From Stictocephala bisonia (lineage: Eukaryota > Arthropoda > Insecta > Hemiptera > Membracidae): a stretch of DNA of 64,000 bases. The stretch is taken from contig JAQJVL010000423.1 in assembly GCA_035578905.1 (NCBI GenBank), positions 731,125-795,124 of the forward strand. The letters are read 5' to 3'. The notes under the pieces are model-generated. The model ran no database searches and was not told where the DNA came from. It was given only the letters and a program-made list of their open reading frames with translations. Of this stretch, positions 1-10,320 are shown in pieces. Made by a program: the position numbers and the translations under genes. Each line of letters begins with the position of its first letter. Position 1 is the stretch's first letter.

Positions 1-757
1 AAGGTATGTCCTAAAACCTTTAGTTTTCCATCTATCTGTCTTTATGTGTTTTTTTACATAACAATTCATAACTTTGGATCCACTGAAGGTACAATTGTGA
101 ACCTTCATGATTGTACTACCCTAGAGTAGATCTATTTTTAATAAAAATATAAAAAAATAAATATTTACCGGTTTCAAAATGGCGGACATTTATTTTGTTC
201 TAACCGAAATATCTAAAAACTGACTAATTTTACAAACAAAATGCAAGAATAATATTTTGTAGTAAATCTTATTATAATATCCACAGCGTTTGTTTCAATA
301 AAAACGGATAAAAAACAGCTGAGTTATGCTGCAAAATGTAAAATTATGTTTTACTACATTAACCACAGGCTAGTGCAGATTTAAATATGTCAATATGTCA
401 GGTTGCTATTTCATATGAACAGCTGTTTATTTATGTTATTAATATTAGGTTTGGTTTCCATTGTTGTCATTAGTAACAATAAGAACACTGTCATGTGAGT
501 GTTTCTGTTAACTTTTTTTTTATTGTATTGTTAGTTTTAATTAGTGTTTGTAATTTATTTTTTTATAAAATAGTTCTTTTTTATTATTTTCATAGTTTCT
601 TGCTTGAATACTACTACAATGAGCCATACAATATATCAAATGCTTGTCTGCCATTTCTGAGTTGGTTGTTTATTGTTATTATTTGTTTGTATTGTTTGAT
701 TGTACATATAACGGTTGTTTATTACATTATCTGCCATTATTTGTTAATAAAAGGAAA
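1..757 (+). repeat. Partial arm of a long-inverted-repeat mariner-like element
   Basis: Collinear with 34866-35604, the left arm of the palindromic element at 34788-36317, so the window starts inside a third copy of that family. Similarity stops near 757. The 101-residue open frame at 495-800 lies in this arm and is not kept open in the other copy, so it is not a gene. No opposite arm is visible within the next few kilobases. Confidence 0.75.
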
Positions 758-1324
758 CAAAGTTCGGAGTTTTACGATTAGTTGTGTTTTAAACTTGTAA
801 ATTTAACAAAAACTTATGATGATTCTAAATATAACTAACTAAATAATACAACTAACCACCAAAACAAATTTGCCACCAAAATTATCATTTTTGGATTCAG
901 GACGTCATTTTGGACAAATTAAAGAAAATTTTCACTCACTGTTCTCTGGATATTATATGAATTACCTTTTCATTACTTTGCATGAATAACTGTTTAATTA
1001 TGTTTCAAATACAGTAACACGTAATACAAAATTTACAAAACTATGCAATGTAAACAAAATATATTTCCCCTCGATTAAACAAAATGTATGTATAATATTA
1101 AATTCATATAGGCCTACAACTGGTGGTATGCAGTCATAGGAAAAGCCTCAGGTGGTACTCCGAGTTCTAAAAGGTTGGGAACCACTGTTATAGACTAGCC
1201 TTTGGTTGATACAACTGTCAGCATCTACTGGTCTGTCCGCAACTAAACATCAAACTTAAATTATAACTCAACGCTTTATTTTTTTGACATTTTTAGCTAT
1301 TAGATTGCTTAATATTTATATATA
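758..1324. other. Gene-free stretch with one hAT-like terminal repeat
   Basis: No coding signal. GGTTGGGAACCACTG at 1173-1187 is the reverse complement of a typical hAT inverted repeat (CAGTGGTTCCCAACC). It probably marks the right end of an old hAT-derived element whose left end I could not find. One TAGGCCTA palindrome occurs near 1108. Confidence 0.35.
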
Positions 1325-1369
1325 TATATAAAAAGAACCACACTTAGCAATCTTTTCTTGATGTTTTTA

Positions 1370-1417
1370 ATGTTTAAAATCGATTTCGGTCTCGAAAGAC
1401 CATCATCAGTTTAACAT
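1370..1417 (-). ncRNA. Hammerhead ribozyme motif, left arm of Penelope-like element
   Basis: Read on the minus strand. CTGATGA at 1409-1403 is followed by stem II (GGTCT, loop TTCG, AGACC) and then GAAA at 1387-1384, which is the invariant hammerhead core. After GAAA comes TCGATTTT; the self-complementary ATCGAT would give only a minimal stem III, as in hammerheads that work as dimers. Flanks ATGTTAAA and TTAAACAT can pair as stem I with one mismatch. The stem II loop is a UUCG tetraloop. Activity is inferred, not shown. Confidence 0.75.
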
Positions 1418-1638
1418 AGAATACAAATAGGGTTATAAATATATCTTTAGAATAATTAATTTAACAGCTGACACTATAAAAATTTAAATAAAAATGTAGA
1501 TGGATAAGTTGTAGATCTTGTTAAATTTTATAATTTTGTATCTTCATGATAGAATCAAACATAATATTTGAGTGAAATTTTATTTGATCGTTGAGTAATA
1601 ATGATGGGTTTTCTTTTGTGTTTTATATCAATTTTTTA

Positions 1639-2415
1639 TCAATAAATTCAAAATTTATCGTAAACCAACATCAACAAATCAAATAATTCACAATACATCC
1701 AATCATCCAACTTCACACAAATTAGCAGCCTTCCACAGTTATGATTCATAGACTACTGAATACACCTCTTACAGAAGAAGATTACCAAGAAGAAATCTAC
1801 ATTATCAAACAAATTGCTGTCGATAATGGATATCAAGCAAATTTAATAAGTAAATTAATTAATAAACACAGCAAGAAAACTCTTGATTCTAAAACTAAAG
1901 AAAAAAATAACTACATTCAAATAACCTATCATGGAGATATTAACAAATCTTTACATAACATATTCTCCAAACAAGGATATAAAATTACATATAGAACGAA
2001 GAACAGTATCAAACATATACTACAGCATAACTACTCTACTAAAAATAATGAAAACAAATACAATAATTCTGGAATTTATAAAATTAAATGTTCAACTTGT
2101 CCTAAATATTACATTGGCCAAACAGGAAGAAGTTTTAATAGAAGATTCAAGGAACATATACCAAAAAACAAACATCAAAATTTATCAACATTTGCTGAAC
2201 ATTTAATACAAGAAAACCATAATATTTCATCAATTGAAGAAAATTTAGACATTATCCATTTTGCACCTAAAAGTAAAAAACTAGATGCCATTGAAAAATT
2301 TTACATATACAAAAACACAAAAGAAAACCCATCATTATTACTCAACGATCAAATAAAATTTCACTCAAATATTATGTTTGATTCTATCATGAAGATACAA
2401 AATTATAAAATTTAA
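1639..2415 (+). pseudogene. Penelope-like protein, RT C-terminus plus GIY-YIG endonuclease
   Basis: The continuous frame 1741-2415 (224 codons) holds the GIY-YIG endonuclease: GIYKIKCSTC near residues 113-122, then YYIGQTGR and a conserved RRFKEH around 139. This domain nicks DNA for target-primed integration in Penelope elements. Upstream, 1639-1734 encodes the end of the reverse transcriptase (IYRKPTSTNQ, then SHKLAAFHS) in another frame. One extra T near 1738-1740 separates the two, so the ATG at 1741 is probably an internal codon. Everything N-terminal, including the RT catalytic motifs, is absent. The last ~35 codons overlap the right terminal repeat. Confidence 0.85.
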
Positions 2416-2518
2416 CAAGATCTACAACTTATCCATCTACATTTTTATTTAAATTTTTATAGTGTCAGCTGTTAAATTAATTATTCTAAAGATATATTTA
2501 TAACCCTATTTGTATTCT

Positions 2519-2566
2519 ATGTTAAACTGATGATGGTCTTACGAGACCGAAATCGATTTTAAACAT
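2519..2566 (+). ncRNA. Hammerhead ribozyme motif, right arm of Penelope-like element
   Basis: CTGATGA at 2527-2533, stem II GGTCT / loop TACG / AGACC at 2535-2548 and GAAA at 2549-2552 form the hammerhead core. The palindrome ATCGAT follows as a minimal stem III. Stem I can form between ATGTTAAA (2519-2526) and TTAAACAT. It differs from the left-arm copy in the loop (UACG against UUCG, both UNCG tetraloops), so the fold is kept while the loop varies. It lies about 105 nt after the stop codon of the element's protein. Confidence 0.8.
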
Positions 2567-3696
2567 TAAAAACATCAAGAAAAGATTGCTAAGTGTGGTT
2601 CTTTTTATATATATATCAACGCTTTAATTCCAATTTGGTCCAAGGTTTCATCTAATTTATTTGTTCTTTATTTCAACGTTCTATATTGCTTGCAAAAATA
2701 TTTTTTTAAATGTTAACCAGGCTTATGAAATAAAAACATCTGATCTATTAGCACTTACTAAAAAAAAGGGAGACTATTCACTCATATGGGTCCCGGTTTG
2801 ACTGTCTAATGAAATAGGTTTGGTTACTATGCAGTTTCTTGCCACCTAGCAAAATTTGGAAACTTTGCCTCAAATGGGTCAAGAACTGGTTACATTTTCA
2901 CGAGATACGCTTTTAATTCTGTGGAAATTACATACTTTACAAAAAAATTTAAAAAACAAGGACATAATTTTTATTATTTTTGAGATATTTTCATCAATTT
3001 AAATGATATTTAAGCCATCTCTTTAAATGTCATGTTTTTTGGCTGGTACAAATTTGACAACTATTTTGGTCTCTATAACCATTTCTCTAGGTATATTCGA
3101 ATTCACAAATATTCCTGTTGGAATGACAGCCGGCAGGCCGTCATAGAGGCCAGACAACAGAATTTAATGAAAAATAACGAATTTAAACCACGTATTTAGC
3201 TGAAAAATTTGAAAATAACCAATATCCCAACTTTCAATATTTCTGACATATTTCCGTTAATTTAAATAGTATTTGAATGTATTTTTTCATTTTGATTTGT
3301 TTTTTGCGCTGAATACAAATTTGAAAACTATTATGGTTTAACAATTATTTCTCAAGATATAATGGAAAAACTACTTTTTTAATGAATCATTATACATTAT
3401 ATCATTATACAACATTTATCACAAAAACCAAATTCACCTACATTACTGCCATTGTAACAGCTGGCAAGCTATCACGCAGGCCAGGTACCCAAATTTAACA
3501 CAAATTATGAATTTTTGTTGAGTAAATAGACAATTGGGATAATTTAAGTTATGTTTGGGTAGGTAAGTAAAAAGTGCAATTTTTGAATTTAGACAATAAT
3601 TTTACTGAAAAACCAATTATATTTTTGTGTTATGCATAAAAAACATGTAAAATGTTTAAAAAATAACAGTTTTAAAAAAAGTTGGTTTTTTCACTA

Positions 3697-6167
3697 CAGT
3701 AGAACCCCGCAAATCCGAACTCCACAAATCCGAATTTTCGGCAAATCCGAACTGACGGGAATCGGAAACTTTTTTTTTTAACAAGTTAAAATACTGTATT
3801 CAGTAAATTTGGAGTCGCAAAAACGGGAATGAAATAACAGACAAAAACGTAAAAACATAATTTTAATTTACAAAAACACCTTCAACATCGTTAACACGGT
3901 TTATAATTGAACTTGAAATACAGTGAAATACAGTATAGTACAGAATGAATACATGAATACAACGTTAGATAAAATACTGTATAAAAATATAAAAGATTAA
4001 GATGTGTTCTTAAAGAACTCTGTAACTTTCTTCTGACGCATAGATGTGTAGCGACTAGAAGCGGCAATGTTAAGCCATCTACGCATAAACATTACGTCAG
4101 CTGGTAACGCAGCAGGGCTCTGCTCCACATATCGTAGAGCCACATCCAGGTCTTTAGTGGCATCTGCGTGTAACACTCAATCTGGTTGGGAAATTTCTTC
4201 CTCGCTTTTTTCATCTTCATTAGGGCTTTGAGGTTGAACCAAATTTACGATTTCCTCATCATTGTATTCTTGGTGGCCATTATCGTCAACACTAACCCAT
4301 TCTACGACATCATTTTCTCCAGCTTCTTCACATCCTGGAAGTTTTTGAACGACATCTAGGAGGTCATTTTGTAGTGGAGCTTGAAAATGCTGTGTTTCTT
4401 CAAATTGTAAATCTGGCCACAGCTTCTTCCACGACTTTTTAATCAAAGTTTCAGGACAGTTGTCCCAGGCTTCAGCCACCCAATAAATTACATCTTTTAT
4501 CGTGATTCTTTTCAGGAAGTCAGTGATGGAACTTTCTTCATCTGATAGAAGTGTCCGTACCAAATGTTTTCTATAATAAAGTTTTATGAACTGCAGGACA
4601 CCCTGGTCCATTGGCTGCAATAATGGAGTGACATTTGGTGGTAAGAAAACAGCCCTAATTTCACCACATGTCAGTTCTTTTTCTGAAGGGTGTGATGAAG
4701 CATTGTCTATAATACACAGGCAGAGCATCCATATTAACATCTTTCAAAGCGCGTGGCTTCTTTGAATTGCCAATAACCATCAACGGCAATTTGTTGGTTG
4801 CCACCACATTACAACAAGCCATTACAGTTGAACGTTGCTTGTTCATTTTAAAGCCAGGCGCACACGCTTCTTTGTTCGATGCTAGACTTTTATTAGGCAG
4901 TGACTTAAAATTTAATCCACTTTCATCTGCATTATATATCTGTTGAGGTGAATAATTGTCTGTGATTGTATCTTTGAACTCTAGTGCAAATGCTTCTGCA
5001 GCGGTAACATCTGATGACAACTTTTCGCCTGAAATTGCGAGCTAACGAACACCATGTCTATTTTTCCAGCGGTTTAGCCAACCATTGCTTGCAACAAATG
5101 ACGGACTGCCATTCATATGTTCGTTAAGTTGCAAGGCCTTTTCTTGAATCAAAGGTCCACTTATAGGTACTCCCTTTTGCCTCTCCTGGCTAAACCATAG
5201 GAATACCGCTTCATCAGGACGATCATGAGCCAATACAGAAGAATTGTGTCACTTTTGCAATGCTTCTTCACTTGTTACTGCCTGAAAACTTTTCAATTTT
5301 TGCCCTATTTTTTTTTCCAGTCACTTATAGTGGCCTTACCTACTCCCAATTCCAAAGCTATCTTAGACGCACTTTCTCCTTTGTCTAATCATTTTAAAAC
5401 GTCCAATTTTTCTTTAATTGCACATGAGCTATGTTTTCGTTTTGTGGCCATTGTAAAGCTTATATAATCAGTTATACACTTTTCAGTTGAGGGCAATGTA
5501 TTGTCTTTTGTTGCAGTGAACTAAAAATAGAAACTGTGAGAAAACAATTTTACGTAGATCATAATACTGTATAGAAAAAATGGTAACTTTAATGTAGGCT
5601 ATACTGTAGATCCGAACACCAGATTCTGTAGGTCTACAATAAAATTGTTTTCTCACTTTAAACACTTGACACAAACACTCGCATAACAATTCACCACAAA
5701 AAAATTGATTCCCACTTTTGTAGGCCTATCGAAATGTAAACAATATATTTCACTACCTACTATACTGTACTAATACAGTACAGTAGTGAATAATATTCAC
5801 TACAGTATTAGTACAGTAGTAAAATATATTGTTATATTATATACAAACTAAACAAACCAATGAATTAACGAGACTAACAGCGGAGTATATACGACAACGG
5901 CACTGACTACACAAGACGGCTACTGAGCTACAACTGTAGGGAACTGTACGCCAGCGTTGCCAGGTAGAGGGGGAGTAGGTCAATGCCCTGTCGCCACGCC
6001 CTCAGTGCCACACATGCACAGGCGGCATCTTAAACTGTCAGTTAACGTTGAACAACTGTGCTAATGTTAGTACAGTAACTCTATACGCTATTTTTCGGAT
6101 AATCCGAACTTTTCGGAATCCGAACAAGCTGTCCCCCCAATTAGTTCGGATTTGCGGGGTTCTACTG
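3697..6167 (-). mobile_element. Tigger/pogo DNA transposon
   Basis: 24-bp terminal inverted repeats at 3697-3720 and 6144-6167, each beginning CAGTAGAACCCCGCAAATCC, are flanked by TA duplications (3695-3696 and 6168-6169). The length of 2,471 bp is typical for full-length Tigger. The transposase on the minus strand is broken. The insertion sits inside an older non-coding element, which dates it as the younger of the two. Confidence 0.93.
4177..5451 (-). pseudogene. Tigger transposase (CENP-B HTH plus DDE), broken
   Basis: The start at 5451 (MATKRKHS) gives the first helix-turn-helix, interrupted by an in-frame stop and a later frameshift near 5310. A CENP-B-type second DNA-binding block follows at 5233-5042 (FLWFSQERQKG, WLNRWKNRHG). 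The DDE domain has its first Asp in NADESGL (5020-4661 frame), the second in IDNASSHPS and the third in PMDQGV, 32 residues apart. About 45 residues between the first and second Asp are missing: LPVYY joins directly onto the DNASSHPS block with a frame change near 4700. It cannot encode active transposase. Confidence 0.9.
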
Positions 6168-6896
6168 TATCAGATAAAAAACTACGTAGTTTTCAAAATT
6201 TCGTAAAAAACAAGTTTTTTTGTGATTGAAATCAACATCTTCAAGAGATATAAACTCATATTTCACCACTTTTTAAACAAGAAAATGTATTTTCAGACAC
6301 ATTTTTTCCATTTTACGTGTTTTTTTATGCTGAACAGAAATATATTAAATTGGTTTTCAGTAAAATTATTTTTTCAGCCCGAAAAATGAATTTTTTACTG
6401 ACATAACCAAACATAACCTAACTTAACCTATTTGTCTATTTACTCAACAAAAATTCGTAATTTGTGTTAAATTCAAGTGTTTGGCCTTCATGACGGCTAA
6501 CTGGCTATCACTCTGGGAGGAATATAAGTGAATTCAGTTTTTGTGATTAATAGTTGTTTAAAATGATCGTGTAAAGGCCAATAATTGTGATTCGCCACGA
6601 AAGTAGTTTTCCAATAAATCTCGAGAAATAATTGTAACAGACCAAAATAGTTTTCAAATTTGTATTCACACAAAAAACACATCAAAATAAATAAGATAAT
6701 TAAAATACCATTTAAATTAACAAAAATGACAGAAATACTAAAAGTTGTGACATTGCTTTTTTTTGAATTTTTTGGTAAAATATTTGATTTCTGCGTAATA
6801 AAAAGCATATCTCGTGAAAATACAGCCAATTCTAGACCCATTTCAAGCAAAATTATCCAATTTTGTTTGGTGACAAGAAACTATAAAATCTGCAAA

Positions 6897-7295
6897 TATA
6901 AATGCATTGCTTTGATCTGTCTGTTTTTATTCTACAGAGAATGATATTAGGCCTAGTAAAAAATAATTACGATACCTAGAAGCAATGGTACAGGTATGTT
7001 AAAGTGAAAAAAAAGAGAGATGTACTAAACTAGTAGAAAGGTACCCCACTGCTGTAGCCAACAGTGTACAGCCACTACTGAGCAAGTGTTTGAACTAACT
7101 TATTTAAACCTTACTTCTCATCTTGAGTGGCCCATATAGCTTATACAATTATTTATCTAACTTCATCTAAGGTTCTATAACCTCCTGAAACAAATGGTTA
7201 AGAAATTGCAAAATTTGCATTTGTACATTAAAATTAAAAGCTCTTCCTATCCCAAGTGTGCTGATTGCAAAATCCTAAGACAAACAAATAAATCT
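6897..7295. other. No gene seen; likely intron of the minus-strand host gene
   Basis: AT-rich, no coding frame and no recognised repeat beyond one TAGGCCTA near 6947. If the exon at 7370-7643 is real, this is the start of its first coding intron. Confidence 0.3.
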
Positions 7296-7369
7296 TCAGC
7301 AACACTGACTAGTTCCTATAGCAGATTTAAGGTTAACAATCTTGTTATATTTATTCTCTAGGCACTTAC

Positions 7370-7643
7370 CTATCCCAATTTTTCTTCCTTCTAAACATCT
7401 ACTTTTACATGTATTGCTGACATTTTTATCCTTTACTGATTCTCTAACTTGACCTTTCCAATAACTTCTAACACCATAAGATTTTTCCTTATGACTAGTT
7501 TTAAAACTGGATGTAGGCTCGTCACTTTCAGGTCGTAGAAGATTACTCTTCCTCTCCTGAATTCTGTATCCTTTAAACAAAGGCTGTAGATCGTCCTCTG
7601 ATGATACATCTGAAATAATAATTTCACCTTCCTCAAGATCCAT
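7370..7643 (-). CDS. First coding exon of an unidentified host gene
   Basis: ATG at 7643 opens a frame reading MDLEEGEIIISDVSSEDD, an acidic N-terminus followed by a Ser/Lys-rich stretch (YRIQERKSN, SYWKGQVRES). The bases G|GTAAGT on the minus strand, with the intron starting at 7369, are a consensus 5' splice donor. It would end the exon after 91 codons plus one base; the frame continues to a stop at 7296 if unspliced. No TE family matches it. EEGEI-type acidic starts are common in nuclear and RNA-processing proteins, but I do not recognise this gene and assign no function. The remaining exons would lie further left, across or beyond the transposon-filled region. Confidence 0.55.
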
Positions 7644-8584
7644 AATGACTTATTAAATACTAAAATAATTAAGACGACAGTACATTTACTTCGAATTTAG
7701 AGTTCTATAAATAATGCCAATATATGAAGTTAACGGAACGAATCCACTTGAACAACCTCTAATCTCTGTATCACCATTACAAATAATAAATAACCAAGCA
7801 AGGCAGAGTGCACAGACAGGGAGGGAACCACTCTTTCAACTTCACAAAAACAGTTCTGGCCTCTGGCTTACTGTCTGCAATCTGCATTCTGTACTTCAAC
7901 AGTGACAGGCCCTAAAGGCCAAAGGCAAAGGCAGACAAAGAATATTGAATATTGTGAAATAAGTCAATCTATTGTAGTAATACCATAGACCTTCTATTAT
8001 GCCACTTTGATAAATGTTGTACAAAATGTACAATGTTAAAGGTCATTTTTTCATAGGTGTTACTTATTTCCCTAATAAATATAAATGTAATTTGAATTAT
8101 TTTAGTAGTAAATTTAAGTGTTATATTATACCAATGTTATTATACTTCCATGTAATCGGTATTCATTTATTGTTCATGTTTTTAACGTGGCATTCAAATA
8201 ACAAAGTTAACTAAGTTATCTTATAGTCAAATTTTAAAATTATAATTACAATAAAATGAAAATGTAAAAACTAGTAATAGGTAAAAAACCAAACACTGAA
8301 CAAGTATATCAGTAGAGTGGAGCAGAGTAAAATGTTGTCAGGTTGTCCATTAACTTCCTCTTCCCCTGTCCTAAATTTATAATGTAATGAATAAAGTAAA
8401 TTTACCAAATTATAAAATAAACACCAAATTACCCAAATTATCGAATAATAAGAACATAACAATTGTTCAAAAATAAATTTAACTGATAAATTAATAAAAT
8501 GTAGTAAAAGGAGATACAAGTTACTATAACTTTTTTTAACAATTAGCATAACTAATTACATTCATAAAAGGTCAATTAATACAA
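7644..8584. other. Upstream region of the host exon; no second gene supported
   Basis: Contains the presumed 5' leader and promoter of the minus-strand exon. A TATTTATA-like stretch on the minus strand near 7715 is a weak TATA candidate. Short open frames on either strand (for example 7714-7905) have no recognisable motifs. The rest is AT-rich and featureless. Confidence 0.25.
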
Positions 8585-8592
8585 GAGTAAAG

Positions 8593-9366
8593 GGTATTTA
8601 TGCAGCTTCTTGCCACTAAACAAATTTGGAAAATTTTGCTTGAAATGGGTCCAGAATTGGCTGTATTTTCACGAGATATGCTTTTTATTCCGCGGAAATA
8701 ACGTATTTTACTGAAAAATTCCAAAAACCAATGTCACAGCTTTTAGTATTTTTGTCATATTTCCGTTAATTTAAATGGTATTTTAATCATCTCTTTTTTA
8801 TTTTGATGTGTTTTTTTGCGCTGAATACAAATTTGAAACCTGTTTTTTGCGCTGAAAACTATTTGGTCTTTTTCACATATTTATCGAGTTATAACGGAAA
8901 AACTACTATCGCGTTCATTATATGCAACAACTATTAATCACAAAAACCGAATTCACCTATATCCCCGCCGAAGTGACGGCCGGCAGGCCGTCATGGAGGC
9001 CAAACAATCTAATTTAACGCAAATTACGAATTTTTGTTGATAAAATAGACAATTAGGACAAGTTAGGTTGTCAGTAAAAAATGCATTTTTCGAGGTGAAA
9101 AAAATAATTTTACTACAAAACCAGTTATATATTTGTGTTCAGCACATAAAAAACACGAGAAATGAAAAAAAGTTGTCGAAAAATAACGATTTTTAAAAAG
9201 TGTTTTTTTTTTCACTATCAAATTAAAAACTAGTTTTTCGATTTTTCGTGGAAACCGAGTTTTCCGCGGATGAAATCAAACTCCTCAAGAGTTATAAACT
9301 CACATTTCACCACTTTTTCAACATGAAATCGTATTTTCAGAGGTGACAAGAAAGTGCATAATTACC
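8593..9366 (+). mobile_element. Non-coding DNA transposon with 8-bp target duplication
   Basis: 774-bp element starting GGTATTTATGCAGCTTCTTG and ending in the inverted counterpart CAAGAAAGTGCATAATTACC. It is flanked by the exact duplication GAGTAAAG (8585-8592 and 9367-9374). It has no open frame and only ~25 bp of inverted repeat, so it is a MITE-type element mobilised in trans. The interior includes a CG-rich inverted patch (GGCCGGCAGGCCGTC near 8970). An 8-bp duplication fits hAT-like or P-like enzymes, but the ends are not classic for either. Confidence 0.85.
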
Positions 9367-9374
9367 GAGTAAAG

Positions 9375-10320
9375 TTTTGATAGTCTATTTGAACTGAAGG
9401 TAGATCTAACCATGTCGACTACAGAAAATTCTAAGATGTTCACATTCCAATAAATAGGTTTTAATTTTAAAGGTTGAAAATAGAAATTTTGCCATAATAA
9501 AAACGTAGACGACTCGGCCGTACAAAACATGGTTCAAATCAAATCTCTTTTTCCCAAAGAAAATACAAAAACAGTAAAATTTTACAGTAGATGATTGTAT
9601 AAGCGTCGTCAAATAACTATATAAGGTAATACATTAGTAGCAGTGAAGGGTTCGTTTACTGACACCCCAAGTACGAGTTTCTCTCAGAGTACGAGCCGAG
9701 TGTCGGGTCGGATTTCTTCGGCTAGCTTCAGTTTTAGGTACCTCCACAAAGTCGCGTGACCAAAATATAGAGCAGTCATTGGCGAAAATATCCAATATGG
9801 CAGCCATATAGATTTAAAACTAATTATAATTAATTTTGTGTATTGACCTGTACAAAATCAGTATATCAATGAATAATTATAATAGTATGAAAATTATGAA
9901 TTTAATTTTGTATTTATAATAGAAACAAAAAAATGAAGGTGAAGAGTAGGAATGTGGGGATTCTTCATACCTTTTTTATAATATTATAAGACAACTATGA
10001 TTGAGTTCGTGTTTATACTTACCGTTATGATTTTATTTGTTGGGATTAAAATACAATCATAATTATTTTACTAATCAATTGACCAATATCTCCACACCAC
10101 TTTAGGTCTAAACTTAGAGTTCTTAGCGTAAGGATTAATTTAACGTGCCTCCTTCTCGTTTTAACGTCCTCAGCAATTTAACGAGACATATGCTAAGGCC
10201 GTCAAGGCAACATGTCCTAGTCAACTTGACATAGACAATACTTCATCCTTATCTCATATAAGCAAAACTTTTTTTAGGCAAGCCAAGTCCAACACTCAGA
10301 AAAATTAAATCATAAACAAA
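9375..10320. other. No gene seen between MITE and LINE
   Basis: AT-rich with a short less-AT-rich patch at 9650-9790 (several TACGAG words). 9500-9530 shares TCGGCCGTACAAAACATG with 47690-47710, so part of it is a dispersed repeat. The last ~200 bp may be the 5' leader of the following LINE. Confidence 0.3.

Larger units (their letters stand above)
1325..2616 (+). mobile_element. Penelope-like retroelement with inverted terminal repeats
   Basis: A central GIY-YIG reverse-transcriptase/endonuclease remnant is flanked by about 300-bp arms, 1325-1624 and 2312-2616, which are near-perfect reverse complements. The right arm contains the last ~35 codons of the coding sequence plus the 3' region; the left arm is its antisense copy. 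Penelope-like elements are known for such LTR-like repeats in direct or inverted orientation, for a GIY-YIG endonuclease, and for hammerhead ribozymes in those repeats; all three are seen here. The reverse transcriptase body is missing, so this is a severely 5'-truncated copy. Both ends adjoin short TA-rich runs. Confidence 0.85.
2822..6896. mobile_element. Composite of non-coding GGTAATTATGCA-family elements, split by a Tigger
   Basis: 2822-3694 and 6170-6896 belong to the family seen intact at 8593-9366 and 50665-51471. The left part begins GGTTACTATGCAGTTTCTTG. It contains a truncated copy (to about 3190) followed by a second internal copy; the right part finishes one copy near 6310 and continues into an inverted one ending near 6896. 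Removing the Tigger leaves about 1.6 kb made of two or three copies, partly inverted. No coding capacity. No convincing target duplication flanks the whole composite. Confidence 0.65.

Noticed and set aside
495..800. 101-codon hydrophobic open frame that could pass for a membrane protein
   Set aside because: It lies inside the arm of the long-inverted-repeat element, is T-rich by composition, and is not preserved in the homologous arm at 35340-35604.
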